DNA of 64,000 nucleotides from Saprospiraceae bacterium (GCA_029212405.1 JARGNR010000002.1:1-64000), one strand, 5' to 3'. Counted from the stretch's first letter, positions 43,683 to 52,632 are shown. The notes: generated by a model from the letters alone, not told the origin. Translations and numbers: made by a program.

Positions 43683-44135
43683 ATGCACAATACAATCAGA
43701 TCACCTAGAAGAAATAGATCCCACAGAAACCAAGGATTTTTTGCTCCATCTTTTGGAAATATTATCAATGAGATATTAAATAGTCCATTAAATGATGTAG
43801 TAAAAGAAACACCAAAGAGACATACACGACCAGCTGCAAATATTATAAAGACAGAAAACGTGTATACCTTATCTATCGCTCTTCCTGGTGTAAGTAAAAA
43901 GGATGTACAAATCAATATTGATAAAAACAGATTGACAATTAAGTCGTCAGTGGAGGAAAATTCGGATATCAAGTACAAACTGAGAGAATTCAACTATGCA
44001 AACTTCGAAAGAGTATTTAAGTTATCGGATGATGCAGATATCGACAATATCTCAGCAAAATTTGAAAAAGGTATTTTGAATATATCCATACCGACTATCA
44101 AAGAAGCAGGACCTACAGAGATAAAAATCAAGTAG
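43683..44135 (+). CDS. Hsp20/alpha-crystallin small heat-shock protein
   Basis: This 150-residue small heat-shock chaperone has the alpha-crystallin domain (ENVYTLSIALPGVSKKDVQINIDKNRLTIKSSVEE through FEKGILNISIPTIKEAG). The conserved E-KGILNISIP motif precedes the C-terminal tail. Such proteins bind unfolding proteins without ATP. The N-terminal 45 residues are basic and Arg-rich (IRSPRRNRSHRNQ), unusual compared with the neighbour. It starts the tandem pair with the gene at 44241. Confidence 0.88.
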   Translation: MHNTIRSPRRNRSHRNQGFFAPSFGNIINEILNSPLNDVVKETPKRHTRPAANIIKTENVYTLSIALPGVSKKDVQINIDKNRLTIKSSVEENSDIKYKLREFNYANFERVFKLSDDADIDNISAKFEKGILNISIPTIKEAGPTEIKIK

Positions 44136-44153
44136 TAGACCCCTGCTCATATA

Positions 44154-44206
44154 GATATCTCCGATTGGTGACAGGGTTACTTTCTTCACCAATCGGCTAG
44201 GATATC
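44154..44206 (+). repeat. Long inverted repeat between the two Hsp20 genes
   Basis: CCGATTGGTGA (44161-44171) and TCACCAATCGG (44186-44196) are perfect 11-base arms with a 14-base loop. A further GATATC lies just outside each arm (44154 and 44201). The RNA form is a strong hairpin without a T-run, so it is more likely an mRNA-stability or expression-balancing element than a terminator. It ends about 45 bases before the second Hsp20 start. Confidence 0.65.
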
Positions 44207-44240
44207 ACACAATTTCACACAAAAACAAAAAATAAAAACG

Positions 44241-44678
44241 ATGAATACAAATAATGGAATAATAGGCATAGAGCCAATTAGCAGATTTATGGACGAATTT
44301 TTCAACAGAAGTATTTCGGATATTGTAGGAACAGATTTAATGCATGATTCACCTAGCGTAAACATAATCGAGAAGGAGAATTCATATGAATTGGAAGTTG
44401 CTGCTCCTGGACTAGAAAAGACAGATTTTAATATTTTCATTGAAAAAGATCACCTTACGATTTCAGCAAAAAAAGAAGAAAATAAAGAAGAATCACAAGA
44501 TGTTGATTTTAAAAGAAGAGAATACAACTTTTATTCATTCACAAGAAAATTTAGGTTACCAGATTCTGTAGATCGAACTTCACTAGAAGCAGAATATAAA
44601 AAAGGAATATTAAAGGTAGTGGTGCTCAAAACCCCTGAAGCAAAAGAAAAGGGACCACGTACCATAGAAATAAAATAA
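44241..44678 (+). CDS. Hsp20/alpha-crystallin small heat-shock protein, second copy
   Basis: This 145-residue small heat-shock protein has an intact alpha-crystallin domain (NSYELEVAAPGLEKTDFNIFIEKDHLTISAKKEE, EYKKGILKVVVLKTPEA). Only the domain core is shared with the preceding copy; N-termini and charge differ, so the duplication is old. The pair is likely cotranscribed and heat induced. A strong terminator follows. Confidence 0.9.
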   Translation: MNTNNGIIGIEPISRFMDEFFNRSISDIVGTDLMHDSPSVNIIEKENSYELEVAAPGLEKTDFNIFIEKDHLTISAKKEENKEESQDVDFKRREYNFYSFTRKFRLPDSVDRTSLEAEYKKGILKVVVLKTPEAKEKGPRTIEIK

Positions 44679-44725
44679 GAGTTACGAAAGTAGTTGGTTA
44701 GTTTTCATAATAGTTTTGAATTTTG

Positions 44726-44752
44726 AGGCCGTCTGTAAAGGACGGCCTTTTT
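44726..44752 (+). terminator. Terminator of the Hsp20 pair
   Basis: AGGCCGTC (44726-44733) pairs with GACGGCCT (44741-44748), loop seven bases, followed by four T. It lies 48 bases after the stop and just before the end of the convergent enoyl-CoA hydratase gene. Confidence 0.85.
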
Positions 44753-45517
44753 CTATTTCAAGAACGCCCCAATAGCATTTTTACTAAAATCAGATAAGAC
44801 TAACCGACCACTCATTTCTGCTCGTTCTTCGAGTAAAGCATCCCAATGGTCTGTGCCCTCCCAGAATACTTTTTTAAGCAACATCATTGCTTCGGGATTC
44901 ATAGAAACAAGCAAGGAAGCAAACTGCTCAAGACCTTGATCCAAATCTTCTGTATTTTCAAAAACTTCAGTATATAACCCTTTTTCTCTAGCCCATTCTG
45001 CAGACATCCATTTTGTTGCATGCAAAGACATGTGACTATACGCAGACACACCCATTTTTCGGTCTACAGCTGGGCCAATGACAAAAGGACCAATTCCAAC
45101 GGCTAGTTCACTCAATTTAACAGAAGCAAACTTGGTGGCTAAACAGTAATCACATGCTGCCGCCAATCCTACTCCTCCTCCAACAGCTTTTCCATGGACT
45201 CGCCCAATCACAATCTTTGAAATCTTACGAATGGCATTTATAACGTTGGCAAAACCCATAAAAAAGGTCTTACCTATTTTTTCATCGTTTATCGCAACCA
45301 ATTCGTCAAAACTTGCTCCAGCACAGAACGTTCGTTCCCCGAAAGATTTAAGAATTATTAAAATAACATCTTCATTTTCATCAGCAGCATAGATTGCTTT
45401 TTCCAACTCTGCCAACAATTTACCTGGTAGAGAATTATGCGATGGATGATAAAACTCTATCGTTGCAATATTGTTTTTGATCGCTGAAATTATATGTCCT
45501 TGTTGTGTTTTGTCCAT
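44753..45517 (-). CDS. Enoyl-CoA hydratase/isomerase family protein
   Basis: This 254-residue crotonase-fold enzyme has the oxyanion-hole segments FCAGASFDEL and GRVHGKAVGGGVGLAAACDYCLAT. Family members hydrate enoyl-CoA or isomerise or cleave acyl-CoA esters. In the second catalytic stretch (KLSELAVGIGPFVIG) the Glu typical of hydratases at GIxPxxG is present as part of LSELAVG, but the substrate cannot be told. It precedes no beta-oxidation cluster here. It is followed upstream by smpB on the same strand (29-base gap). Confidence 0.8.
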   Translation of the reverse strand: MDKTQQGHIISAIKNNIATIEFYHPSHNSLPGKLLAELEKAIYAADENEDVILIILKSFGERTFCAGASFDELVAINDEKIGKTFFMGFANVINAIRKISKIVIGRVHGKAVGGGVGLAAACDYCLATKFASVKLSELAVGIGPFVIGPAVDRKMGVSAYSHMSLHATKWMSAEWAREKGLYTEVFENTEDLDQGLEQFASLLVSMNPEAMMLLKKVFWEGTDHWDALLEERAEMSGRLVLSDFSKNAIGAFLK

Positions 45518-45546
45518 TTGCTATTCTAGTATATTGATTAATGGAA

Positions 45547-46014
45547 TTAAGAATACTCTTTTTTGATTCTATCCAGATCTCTTTTATTCTGTCTATCCTT
45601 AATTGTTTCTCTTTTATCATAGGCTTTTTTACCCATGGCTAAAAATATTTCTAACTTAATAAACCCCCTTTCAGAAAAATAGAGCCGATAAGGGACAAGC
45701 GTCATACCTTTTTCAACGACTCTTCTTTCTATCTTCTTTAATTCTGTTTTTCGCAATAAAAGTCTGCGATCTCGTCGAGTTTCATGGTTGTGAATTGTAC
45801 CATATTCATACTCTCCAATGTACATACTTTTGAGTGTCAAGTTGCCGTTTTCAAACAAACAGTAGGCATCAGATAGGTTTGCGTTTCCTAGCTTAATAGA
45901 TTTTACTTCGGTTCCTTTCAGCACTAAACCTGCCTCAAAACTATCCAGAAGCTGATATTCAAATTTAGCCTTTCTATTGACTATTTCTTTGGGACTTTTT
46001 TTTGATTTTGCCAT
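45547..46014 (-). CDS. smpB: SsrA-binding protein SmpB
   Basis: SmpB binds tmRNA and carries it to stalled ribosomes for trans-translation. The best start is ATG 46014, giving 155 residues; the frame remains open upstream to 46152 but that part overlaps the next gene. Conserved blocks are NRKAKFEYQLLDSFEAGLVLKGTEVKSIK, NANLSDAYC and HETRRDRRLLLRKTELKKI, with AMGKKAYDKRETIKDRQNKRDLDRI at the basic tail. The tmRNA gene itself is not in the window. Confidence 0.95.
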   Translation of the reverse strand: MAKSKKSPKEIVNRKAKFEYQLLDSFEAGLVLKGTEVKSIKLGNANLSDAYCLFENGNLTLKSMYIGEYEYGTIHNHETRRDRRLLLRKTELKKIERRVVEKGMTLVPYRLYFSERGFIKLEIFLAMGKKAYDKRETIKDRQNKRDLDRIKKEYS

Positions 46015-46015
46015 T

Positions 46016-46570
46016 TTATTTCCACTTAATATTACATCCTGCACTAGGATATTGTTTTGTTGGTGGGTCCTTTTCTTCCAGTAAATCATCAATTGCTCCT
46101 CGAAGATCTGAACCCGTAAGAGGTATGGAGTTTCCTGGTCTGGAGCCATCAAGTCGTCCTCTGTAGTAGAGTTTTAGAGCACCATCGAAAAGATAAATAT
46201 CAGGCGTGCAAGCCGCATCATATGAAAGAGCAACTTCTTGAGATTCATCGTAAAGATATGGAAACGAATAGCCGAGTGACTCACCCAGTTCTTTCATCTT
46301 TTCAGGGCTATCTTGTGGATAATTATCCACATCATTGGAGCTGATCAAAACAAAGTTGATTCCCTTAGATTTATATGCATTGGCGATTGCAATAAGTTCG
46401 GAATTGACATGGATAACATATGGGCAATGGTTGCAAGAAAAGATAATTACTGTTCCCGAAGCCCCTTTAATATCGGATAATCCAAGTGACTGTCCAGACA
46501 TAGTGTCGGGTAAGGTGAAATCAGGAGCTTGTGTTCCTAATCCAATCATATTTGATTCAGTTAATGCCAT
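46016..46570 (-). CDS. Thioredoxin-fold protein, AhpC/TSA-like
   Basis: This protein of about 184 residues carries a thioredoxin/peroxiredoxin fold: APDFTLPDTMSGQSLGLSDIKG, then IIFSCNHCPYVIHVNSEL with a CNHC redox motif, and PDIYLFDGALKLYYRGRLDGSRPG later. The C-terminal YPSAGCNIKWK is a hallmark of one thioredoxin-like subgroup. The cis-Pro is in CTPDIYLF. No signal peptide is seen, so it is cytoplasmic; its partner is unknown. ATG 46570 is preferred to the longer upstream frame. It ends one base before the smpB start. Confidence 0.8.
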   Translation of the reverse strand: MALTESNMIGLGTQAPDFTLPDTMSGQSLGLSDIKGASGTVIIFSCNHCPYVIHVNSELIAIANAYKSKGINFVLISSNDVDNYPQDSPEKMKELGESLGYSFPYLYDESQEVALSYDAACTPDIYLFDGALKLYYRGRLDGSRPGNSIPLTGSDLRGAIDDLLEEKDPPTKQYPSAGCNIKWK

Positions 46571-46640
46571 AGTTTCTTTAATTTTTATGATTTGCAAATC
46601 TACATCTTAAACTTTAGAACAAAAGTATCTTGGCTTTTTA

Positions 46641-46648
46641 TACTTTTG
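46641..46648 (+). promoter_or_regulatory. Candidate -7 element close to the DUF4271 start
   Basis: TACTTTTG matches TAnnTTTG and ends five bases before the ATG at 46653, so the message would be leaderless or nearly so. The -33 region is not convincing. Confidence 0.4.
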
Positions 46649-46652
46649 TGCT

Positions 46653-47690
46653 ATGCGAATTTTTGTCTTGACGATCATTGTTACTATGAATGGAATGCTT
46701 GGGTTTTCTCAAGTAAATTCTAATCCATTTGAAATTCAATCCAGACTCGACTCTGTATATAACTCTGAATCCAACAAAAAAGGTTCTGAAACAAACATAT
46801 TTGATGTAGTGAGATCAGACGATAACACAACAGTTGTCGACACTACTCAACGATTAGAAACATCATCTATCGAGCAATCGGATTTGGTTCCTAGCGTAGG
46901 AGAAGAGTTAATCAATGAAAATGAAGGGGTTGAGTTCGATCAAAACCCATTTGATGTTTCACACATACCGATCAGAAAAAGTAAACTCAAATCCGAAGCA
47001 GATGCATTTACGTCAAAAAATAAGGCATCAAAAGACAAAAATGAATCTGAATCTAATGCATTCCTATTTTTCTTAAACTTATTAACGGGTTTGATCCTTG
47101 CAATTGTTATCAATACGCAAAGGGGTGCACTGAAGAAGATATTCAACGCAATTACAAATGAAAATGTATTAAAATTAATACACCGTGAAGAGAAAAGAGG
47201 CATTAGTGGATATCATGCATTGTTGTACGCTTCGTATTTCATTAATGCGGCCATATTTATTTATTTGATTGTATTTAACTTTAGTGGTGCACAAGGATGG
47301 ATGGCATTTCAAGGGATATTTTTGGCCATTGTAACCATCTATTTACTGAGACATGTATTTATAATGTTGATAGGAAAAATATTTCCTTTTCAAAAAGACA
47401 GTCAATTATTTGGATTTACTATACAGACATTTAATATATTCTTAGGTATTGTCTTAATTCCATTTAATCTAATAATTGCTTTTGGACCTCAGAATATTGC
47501 AAGGCCTTTGATCTATTTTGGCTTGGTTATTATAGCGATATTGGCCCTAATTAGAACATTTAGGGGCTTTCTTATTGCAAGTACTTACGTACAAAGCAAT
47601 TTATTTCATTTTTTGTTGTACCTTTGCACCTTCGAAATTCTACCTATTCTCTTGCTACTAAAGATAATAGGAAATTTTGGAATTGCTTGA
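46653..47690 (+). CDS. DUF4271-family membrane protein
   Basis: This 345-residue protein has a signal-like N-terminal segment (VLTIIVTMNGMLGFSQ) and an acidic linker of about 115 residues. Six to seven hydrophobic segments follow, matching DUF4271. This family is found next to uroporphyrinogen-III synthase in many Bacteroidota, and the same order is present here, which supports the call. The location is probably the inner membrane. Possible involvement in haem biosynthesis or transport rests only on this conserved neighbourhood. Confidence 0.7.
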   Translation: MRIFVLTIIVTMNGMLGFSQVNSNPFEIQSRLDSVYNSESNKKGSETNIFDVVRSDDNTTVVDTTQRLETSSIEQSDLVPSVGEELINENEGVEFDQNPFDVSHIPIRKSKLKSEADAFTSKNKASKDKNESESNAFLFFLNLLTGLILAIVINTQRGALKKIFNAITNENVLKLIHREEKRGISGYHALLYASYFINAAIFIYLIVFNFSGAQGWMAFQGIFLAIVTIYLLRHVFIMLIGKIFPFQKDSQLFGFTIQTFNIFLGIVLIPFNLIIAFGPQNIARPLIYFGLVIIAILALIRTFRGFLIASTYVQSNLFHFLLYLCTFEILPILLLLKIIGNFGIA

Positions 47691-47724
47691 AAAAAGCATA
47701 AGTTTTTGAAACTAAACTTTGTTT

Positions 47725-48522
47725 ATGGCATCTAGAGGTTCAGCTTTGGCAAATGAAGACAATTACATAGAAAGGTATAAAGAGGTTAAAACAATACTTG
47801 TTTCCCAACCCAAACCAGAACGATCACCTTATTACGATTTGGAGAAGAAATGGGGGTTGAAGATAGATTGGAGACAATTCATTCATGTTGAACCGGTTAC
47901 CGAGAAGGAATTTCGTAAGAATAGATTACGACCAGACAGCTATTCCAGTATTATATTCACAAGTAAGAATGCGATTGAGCACTTCTTCAGATTGTGTGAA
48001 GAAATGCGGATTAAAATGCCTCAGGACACAAAATATTTTTGCCTAACCGAGACAATCGCTAATTATCTCCAGAAGTTTATTGTTTATAGAAAGAGAAAAG
48101 TATTTGTAGGGAAAAGGAAAGTTGAAGACCTCAACAATTACTTTATGAAGCACAAGGAAAAAGAAAACTTCCTTTTGCCATGCTCAAACTTGGGAGCGAA
48201 ACAGGTTGTTGCTTATTTGGATAAAAATGAAATTAATTATACAGATGCGATGATGTATCGTACTGTAGCAAGTGATTTATCAGACTTGAGCGATGTTACA
48301 TATGATATCCTCGTGTTTTTCAGCCCATTAGGCATTGAGTCTTTATATGAAAATTTTCCTTCCTTCATGCAAAATGACACTCGATTTGCAGTATTTGGAA
48401 AATCAACACTGAAGGCTGTAGAACAACAAGGCCTTTATCCTAATATAGTTGCACCTACTCCTGAAACCCCATCTATGTCAATGGCATTAGAAAAGTACTT
48501 ACAAAAAACAATCAAGGAATAA
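47725..48522 (+). CDS. hemD: Uroporphyrinogen-III synthase
   Basis: HemD closes hydroxymethylbilane to uroporphyrinogen III in haem synthesis. The 265-residue protein is a divergent Bacteroidota type: VKTILVSQPKPERSPYYDLEKKWGLKIDWRQFIHVEPV, YSSIIFTSKNAIEHFFRLC, and the second domain FFSPLGIESLYENFPSF, TRFAVFGKSTLKAVEQQGL. The preferred start is ATG 47725. It follows DUF4271 with a 34-base gap in one unit. Other hem genes are not present. Confidence 0.8.
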   Translation: MASRGSALANEDNYIERYKEVKTILVSQPKPERSPYYDLEKKWGLKIDWRQFIHVEPVTEKEFRKNRLRPDSYSSIIFTSKNAIEHFFRLCEEMRIKMPQDTKYFCLTETIANYLQKFIVYRKRKVFVGKRKVEDLNNYFMKHKEKENFLLPCSNLGAKQVVAYLDKNEINYTDAMMYRTVASDLSDLSDVTYDILVFFSPLGIESLYENFPSFMQNDTRFAVFGKSTLKAVEQQGLYPNIVAPTPETPSMSMALEKYLQKTIKE

Positions 48523-48634
48523 AAGCACTTAGAATAGAAATTCTTTTGGTACTGACCTCCAACATATTGTTTACTAATCCATAGAACAGTGAAGCACCCA
48601 GTAGGGTTTCTCAACCGCTAACAGTGTTGACAAA

Positions 48635-49567
48635 ATGAAATTCATGGGCCTGTCCAAAGCCAAACAAACATATAAAGCATTCATCAAGGACCATTTTGTT
48701 CCTATATTTTTCCAAGATTATTTTTTAAATGTAGTATGCCAAGGACAATGGGATGTAGTTTTATCTAAAGAAAACAACAAAGTAGCAGGGGCATATATTT
48801 ATATGTTAAAGCAAAAGCTGTTTTTAAAATATATTGTTCAACCCCAATTATGCCCCTATACTGGTCCTATATTTTTTGAAAAGAGCAATGTGAATAAGGT
48901 GTACACCGACTTACTCGTTCAGTTGCCCTCTCATCATTTGCTTATTCAAGATTATCTCCCCACGCTTCCTCATTTAAAGGGGTTTACGAATACTGCTTTT
49001 ACCAAACATACCTATCTATTAGATAAAACTACGGATTTGGATAAGTTGTGGCAAGAACAAAGCTCAACACACCGTCGAATCATAAGAAAAGCAGAGAGAG
49101 AACTTTTGTATGAAGAAGTACAGGATATCAATTCGTTTCTTGATTTTGTATCTACAACGTTTGCAAAAAGAAACAAATCGGTGCCCAATGATCCAGAAAT
49201 ATTTAGAAATTTGGATCAAGTATTATTCTCAAAAGGGCAACGAAAGATCGTGAAGTGTACCAATTCAAACAATGAAGTTGTGGCTATGTGTTATTTCATG
49301 AAAGACAAAAACTGGACCTATAATTTTGCGAATGGTGTTGTAGATGATTACCGTCATTATGGAATGAATCTAATCTTATGGAATGAAATTAAAGCTTCCT
49401 TTTTCGAGGGCAGATCATTTGATTTTGAAGGCAGTATGATTCCAGGAGTAGACGAATTCTTCAAAAGATTTAAAGGGAAACGGGTTCCCTACCAAACGAG
49501 AAATATAAGTAAAAACAAACTTGTGGATGTGTTGGTTAAAATAAAGAGAACAAAACAAGGCACATGA
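48635..49567 (+). CDS. FemAB/GNAT-like acyltransferase
   Basis: This 310-residue protein resembles the Acetyltransf_6/FemAB group of two-lobed GNAT-fold proteins that move acyl or aminoacyl groups onto envelope precursors. Supporting segments are LWQEQSSTHRRIIRKAERELLYEE, FLDFVSTTFAKRNKSVP, and the late WTYNFANGVVDDYRHYGMNLILWNEIKASF followed by FDFEGSMIPGVDEFFKRFKG, which is typical. It overlaps the following glycosyltransferase by ATGA, and rsmG overlaps that in turn. The substrate is unknown. Confidence 0.65.
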   Translation: MKFMGLSKAKQTYKAFIKDHFVPIFFQDYFLNVVCQGQWDVVLSKENNKVAGAYIYMLKQKLFLKYIVQPQLCPYTGPIFFEKSNVNKVYTDLLVQLPSHHLLIQDYLPTLPHLKGFTNTAFTKHTYLLDKTTDLDKLWQEQSSTHRRIIRKAERELLYEEVQDINSFLDFVSTTFAKRNKSVPNDPEIFRNLDQVLFSKGQRKIVKCTNSNNEVVAMCYFMKDKNWTYNFANGVVDDYRHYGMNLILWNEIKASFFEGRSFDFEGSMIPGVDEFFKRFKGKRVPYQTRNISKNKLVDVLVKIKRTKQGT

Positions 49568-50631
49568 TTTTGATTCTAATTCTATGTTTGGTCATTCACT
49601 CCGCATACTATGTGTTTTTATTTTCAAGATTGGTGAGGTATACAGAGACAGCGGTAGCACAAAAACAAGATGGTTTATCAATAGTCGTGTGTTATAAAGA
49701 TGAAGAAAAAAATATATCAGAAAGCCTACCCTCCTTACTTGAACAAGAGTTTTCTGAACTGATTTTAGTTGATGATAATTCTAGCGATGGGACATTAGAG
49801 GTTTTAAAACAATATGAATCTGATAAGATAAAAGTAATCTCAATAAAAAAGGAGACGGCGGGCAAGAAGAATGCACAATCAATAGGCATTTCAGAGGCGA
49901 GCTATCAAAGAATATTATTAACAGACGCAGATTGCCAAATGGTGTCAAAAACATGGTCCTCTTATATGACTGAGAAAGGATCATCTTTTGTTCTGGGTTA
50001 TGGTCCAATGGTCAAATCAAAGGGTATAGTAAGTGTATTTTCTAGATATGAAACCTATGTTTCGGCCATTCAATATTTGAGCTATGCGTTGGTAGGTTTA
50101 CCTTATATGGGGGTAGGGCGAAATTTACTAATCGATAAAACATTGGTCACCAAACAGGCATCCGTCATTAAAGGGAAACATCTTGCTTCTGGAGATGATG
50201 ACCTTATGATCAATGCACTGGCAAATAAAACCAACACACGTATCTGCATTCATCCGGATAGTTTTGTATACAGTAAACCCAAGAAGACCCTTCGCGCTTT
50301 TCTGAAACAAAAAACAAGGCATATAAGTACGTCTATTTATTACAAGCCTCTACATCAGCTATTGTTGGGAGCATTCAGTAGTTCACAAATACTTTTTTAT
50401 TTGACAGTATTCTATTGCTTTATGTTTTCATCTGTAAATGCAGCATATTTGCTGGGAATAGTAGCGATAAAATGGGCAATTCAAATGAGTATCAATTATT
50501 CTTTAATGAAAAAGCTTAAAGAACAAGACCTATTTTGGAAGATACCAGTATTGGATGTTTTATTTTGCACATATTTAGTGATAATGCCGATTTATTATTT
50601 TTTCAACAAAAACAGTTCTCATTGGAATTAA
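49564..50631 (+). CDS. Membrane-anchored family 2 glycosyltransferase
   Basis: This 355-residue protein has an N-terminal membrane segment (ILILILCLVIHSAYYVFLF) and a GT-A domain with SIVVCYKDEEKNISESLPSLLEQEF. The metal motifs are ILVDDNSSDGT and LLTDADCQM, and acceptor-site residues lie in SGDDDLMINAL and KTRHISTSIYY, a Q/R-x-x-R-W-like end. Two or three C-terminal membrane helices follow. Such enzymes build surface polysaccharide or glycolipid. It is coupled to the FemAB-like gene by an ATGA overlap, suggesting a shared envelope task. The sugar donor cannot be identified. Confidence 0.8.
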   Translation: MILILILCLVIHSAYYVFLFSRLVRYTETAVAQKQDGLSIVVCYKDEEKNISESLPSLLEQEFSELILVDDNSSDGTLEVLKQYESDKIKVISIKKETAGKKNAQSIGISEASYQRILLTDADCQMVSKTWSSYMTEKGSSFVLGYGPMVKSKGIVSVFSRYETYVSAIQYLSYALVGLPYMGVGRNLLIDKTLVTKQASVIKGKHLASGDDDLMINALANKTNTRICIHPDSFVYSKPKKTLRAFLKQKTRHISTSIYYKPLHQLLLGAFSSSQILFYLTVFYCFMFSSVNAAYLLGIVAIKWAIQMSINYSLMKKLKEQDLFWKIPVLDVLFCTYLVIMPIYYFFNKNSSHWN

Positions 50632-51251
50632 TACATAAATACTTTCCTGAATTAGATCAAGCCAAAGTGACCCAGTTCGAACAATTAGGGGAGCTCTATA
50701 GAGAGTGGAATGATAAAATTAATGTCATATCAAGAAAGGATATCGACAACCTGTATTTGCATCACATTCTCCATTCTCTAGTGATTGCCAAGTTTATAAA
50801 GTTTAAAGATAATACGAGGGTATTAGACTTAGGTACAGGAGGCGGCTTCCCTGCAATTCCTTTGGCAATTATGTTTCCCAACACACAATTTATAGCTATC
50901 GATGGTACACGGAAAAAGATTACCGTGGTCAATGAGATTGCAAGTGCAGCAGGGATTAAAAATGTTGTTGGAAAACAAATGAGAGCCGAAGAACACAAAG
51001 CAAAATATGAATTTGTAGTTAGTCGAGCAGTGGCTAAAATTGGCAAATTAAAAGAGTGGACGAATCATTTAATTGATCCAGAAAACCAAAGACACGCACT
51101 TCCAAATGGTATAATAGCGTTGAAAGGGGGTCGGATAAAGGATGAAACATCAGAACTTTCAAAGAAAGACTACTATGAAATACATCCATTGTTGAAATAT
51201 ATCAATGAACCGTATTTCGAAGAAAAATTCATATTGTACCTCCAGAGATAG
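50622..51251 (+). CDS. rsmG: 16S rRNA (guanine-527-N7) methyltransferase
   Basis: RsmG methylates G527 of 16S rRNA. The body is clear: LIHKYFPELDQAKVTQFEQLGELYREWNDKINVISRKDIDNLYLHHILHSL, then the SAM loop VLDLGTGGGFPAIPLAIMFP, AIDGTRKKITVV, and VVSRAVAKIGKLKEW. The open frame runs back to 50535, but that part lies inside the glycosyltransferase gene and has no RsmG-like sequence. The in-frame TTG at 50622 gives 209 residues, the normal length. So the start overlaps the end of the glycosyltransferase by ten bases. Confidence 0.88.
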   Translation: MELIHKYFPELDQAKVTQFEQLGELYREWNDKINVISRKDIDNLYLHHILHSLVIAKFIKFKDNTRVLDLGTGGGFPAIPLAIMFPNTQFIAIDGTRKKITVVNEIASAAGIKNVVGKQMRAEEHKAKYEFVVSRAVAKIGKLKEWTNHLIDPENQRHALPNGIIALKGGRIKDETSELSKKDYYEIHPLLKYINEPYFEEKFILYLQR

Positions 51252-51370
51252 GGCCAAAAGAGGGCGGAAATGAGAGAAATTGAAGAATTTGCAAGAATAC
51301 TTTATTGGCTCAACTTTTGCAACTTATTGTATGATACATTGGCGGAATAGGCTTTCCCCTTAATATTCGA

Positions 51371-51378
51371 TACTTTTG
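51371..51378 (+). promoter_or_regulatory. Candidate -7 element of the TPR-TonB_C gene
   Basis: TACTTTTG matches TAnnTTTG and lies about 50 bases before the ATG at 51430. The -33 region is not clear. Confidence 0.35.
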
Positions 51379-51429
51379 TAGAATATTTAGAAGTTTATTA
51401 ACACACCTTAATTCTAAAATTGCGTCACA

Positions 51430-52578
51430 ATGGCAACTAAGTATTTAACAGTCATGAACAGATTTTTATTAGCATTAGCACTTTGTCTTTTTTCGATTGC
51501 GCTTGCCAAAGCTCAAAACCTGGAAGAAGAAGTAGAATTTAACTACATAAAAGCGAAATACCTTTTGGATACAGAACGGTATGAGGAAGCAATTAAAGAA
51601 TTCACAAAAATTATCCAAGAAGAGAAAGGATATAAAGACGCTTATTTGTACAGAGCCAAAGCAAAATATGCAATGGCAGCATATACGGGCACAAAAAAAG
51701 ATGTACTCCTTCATATGGGATCTAAGGGAATTGGTGGAATGGCTGCAACGCTGTTAGGCAAGGCGGATTATAGAATGGGAAATAAACAAGCATCTATTAA
51801 TTCATTGATCGTTGCAGTAGAGTTAAATAAAGAGGATGCTCAGGTTTCGGAATACCTGGGAAATTTATATGAGGAAGAGGGCAAACTCTTGAAAGCATGT
51901 GAATACTGGAATATGTCTGCAAATATGGGGTCATCAAAGGCAAGTATAAAGGCAAAAAAACTATGTGGTAGCATTACGCCAGAACCGAGCAGAGTAGAAA
52001 GAAGAACCAATAAGCCAAGTATTGATGACGCAAGACTACCTACGAACGAGGATACAACCATTGAAGATAGAAGTGACGATATGAAAAATACTACCTCAAC
52101 TGATGGGGAGGAAACAGGATCGTTGGATGAACCGATTACGGACGATAAATTGAATACGAATGATGGAGGTGAACAAAAAGACACTATAAATGACGATGAG
52201 ACAAGTACGGTAGAAGAAGAAACAAGTCCAGTGGTGAAAGAAGAAGACAATATGCCCGTTGAGGACAATACTCCAAATGAAATAGAAGTTGATGAAGACC
52301 TAACACTTGTTATACAAGGACAAGGACTAGGGAAAAGAAAGATATTAGACCAGCCTAATATACTTATCCTTTCGGATACGGATGGAGTAGTTGCTGTTGA
52401 TATTTGTGTTAATAAAAGAGGAAAAGTAGAATCTGCAGAATTTAACTCAAAGATGTCAACCATTGCTAAGAAAAGTTTAGTTTCATTAGCGATTAGAAAA
52501 TCTAAAGACTTTTGGTTTGAAAAAAGTGACTATCGTGAACAATGTGGAGTTATCATATTCAAAATCAAAGGAAGTTAA
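51430..52578 (+). CDS. Exported TPR protein with TonB-like C-terminal domain
   Basis: This 382-residue protein has a signal peptide (best from the ATG at the ninth codon, MNRFLLALALCLFSIALAKAQ) and tetratricopeptide-like repeats (residues about 35-175: YEEAIKEFTKIIQEEKGYKDAYLYRAKAKYAM, EYLGNLYEEEGKLLKACEYW). A very acidic low-complexity linker of about 100 residues (DDETSTVEEETSP and similar) follows. The last 95 residues resemble a TonB C-terminal domain (GQGLGKRKILDQPNIL, VAVDICVNKRGKVESAEFNS). The usual N-terminal TonB membrane anchor is replaced by a cleavable signal, so it may be a periplasmic adaptor. A strong terminator follows. Confidence 0.65.
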   Translation: MATKYLTVMNRFLLALALCLFSIALAKAQNLEEEVEFNYIKAKYLLDTERYEEAIKEFTKIIQEEKGYKDAYLYRAKAKYAMAAYTGTKKDVLLHMGSKGIGGMAATLLGKADYRMGNKQASINSLIVAVELNKEDAQVSEYLGNLYEEEGKLLKACEYWNMSANMGSSKASIKAKKLCGSITPEPSRVERRTNKPSIDDARLPTNEDTTIEDRSDDMKNTTSTDGEETGSLDEPITDDKLNTNDGGEQKDTINDDETSTVEEETSPVVKEEDNMPVEDNTPNEIEVDEDLTLVIQGQGLGKRKILDQPNILILSDTDGVVAVDICVNKRGKVESAEFNSKMSTIAKKSLVSLAIRKSKDFWFEKSDYREQCGVIIFKIKGS

Positions 52579-52632
52579 TCTTAAGGGAATCAGGTTTTAG
52601 TTTAAAAGACACTAAATAAATTATAAATTTGA

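Noticed and set aside
50535-50621. Longer N-terminus of RsmG
   Set aside because: The extra 29 codons lie inside the glycosyltransferase gene and do not resemble RsmG; the TTG at 50622 gives the normal length.
51840-52463. A 207-codon open frame on the minus strand opposite the TPR-TonB_C gene
   Set aside because: It is antisense to the acidic low-complexity linker; its Ser/Val-rich composition is the mirror of Asp/Glu/Thr codons. The sense frame has a signal peptide, TPRs and a terminator.
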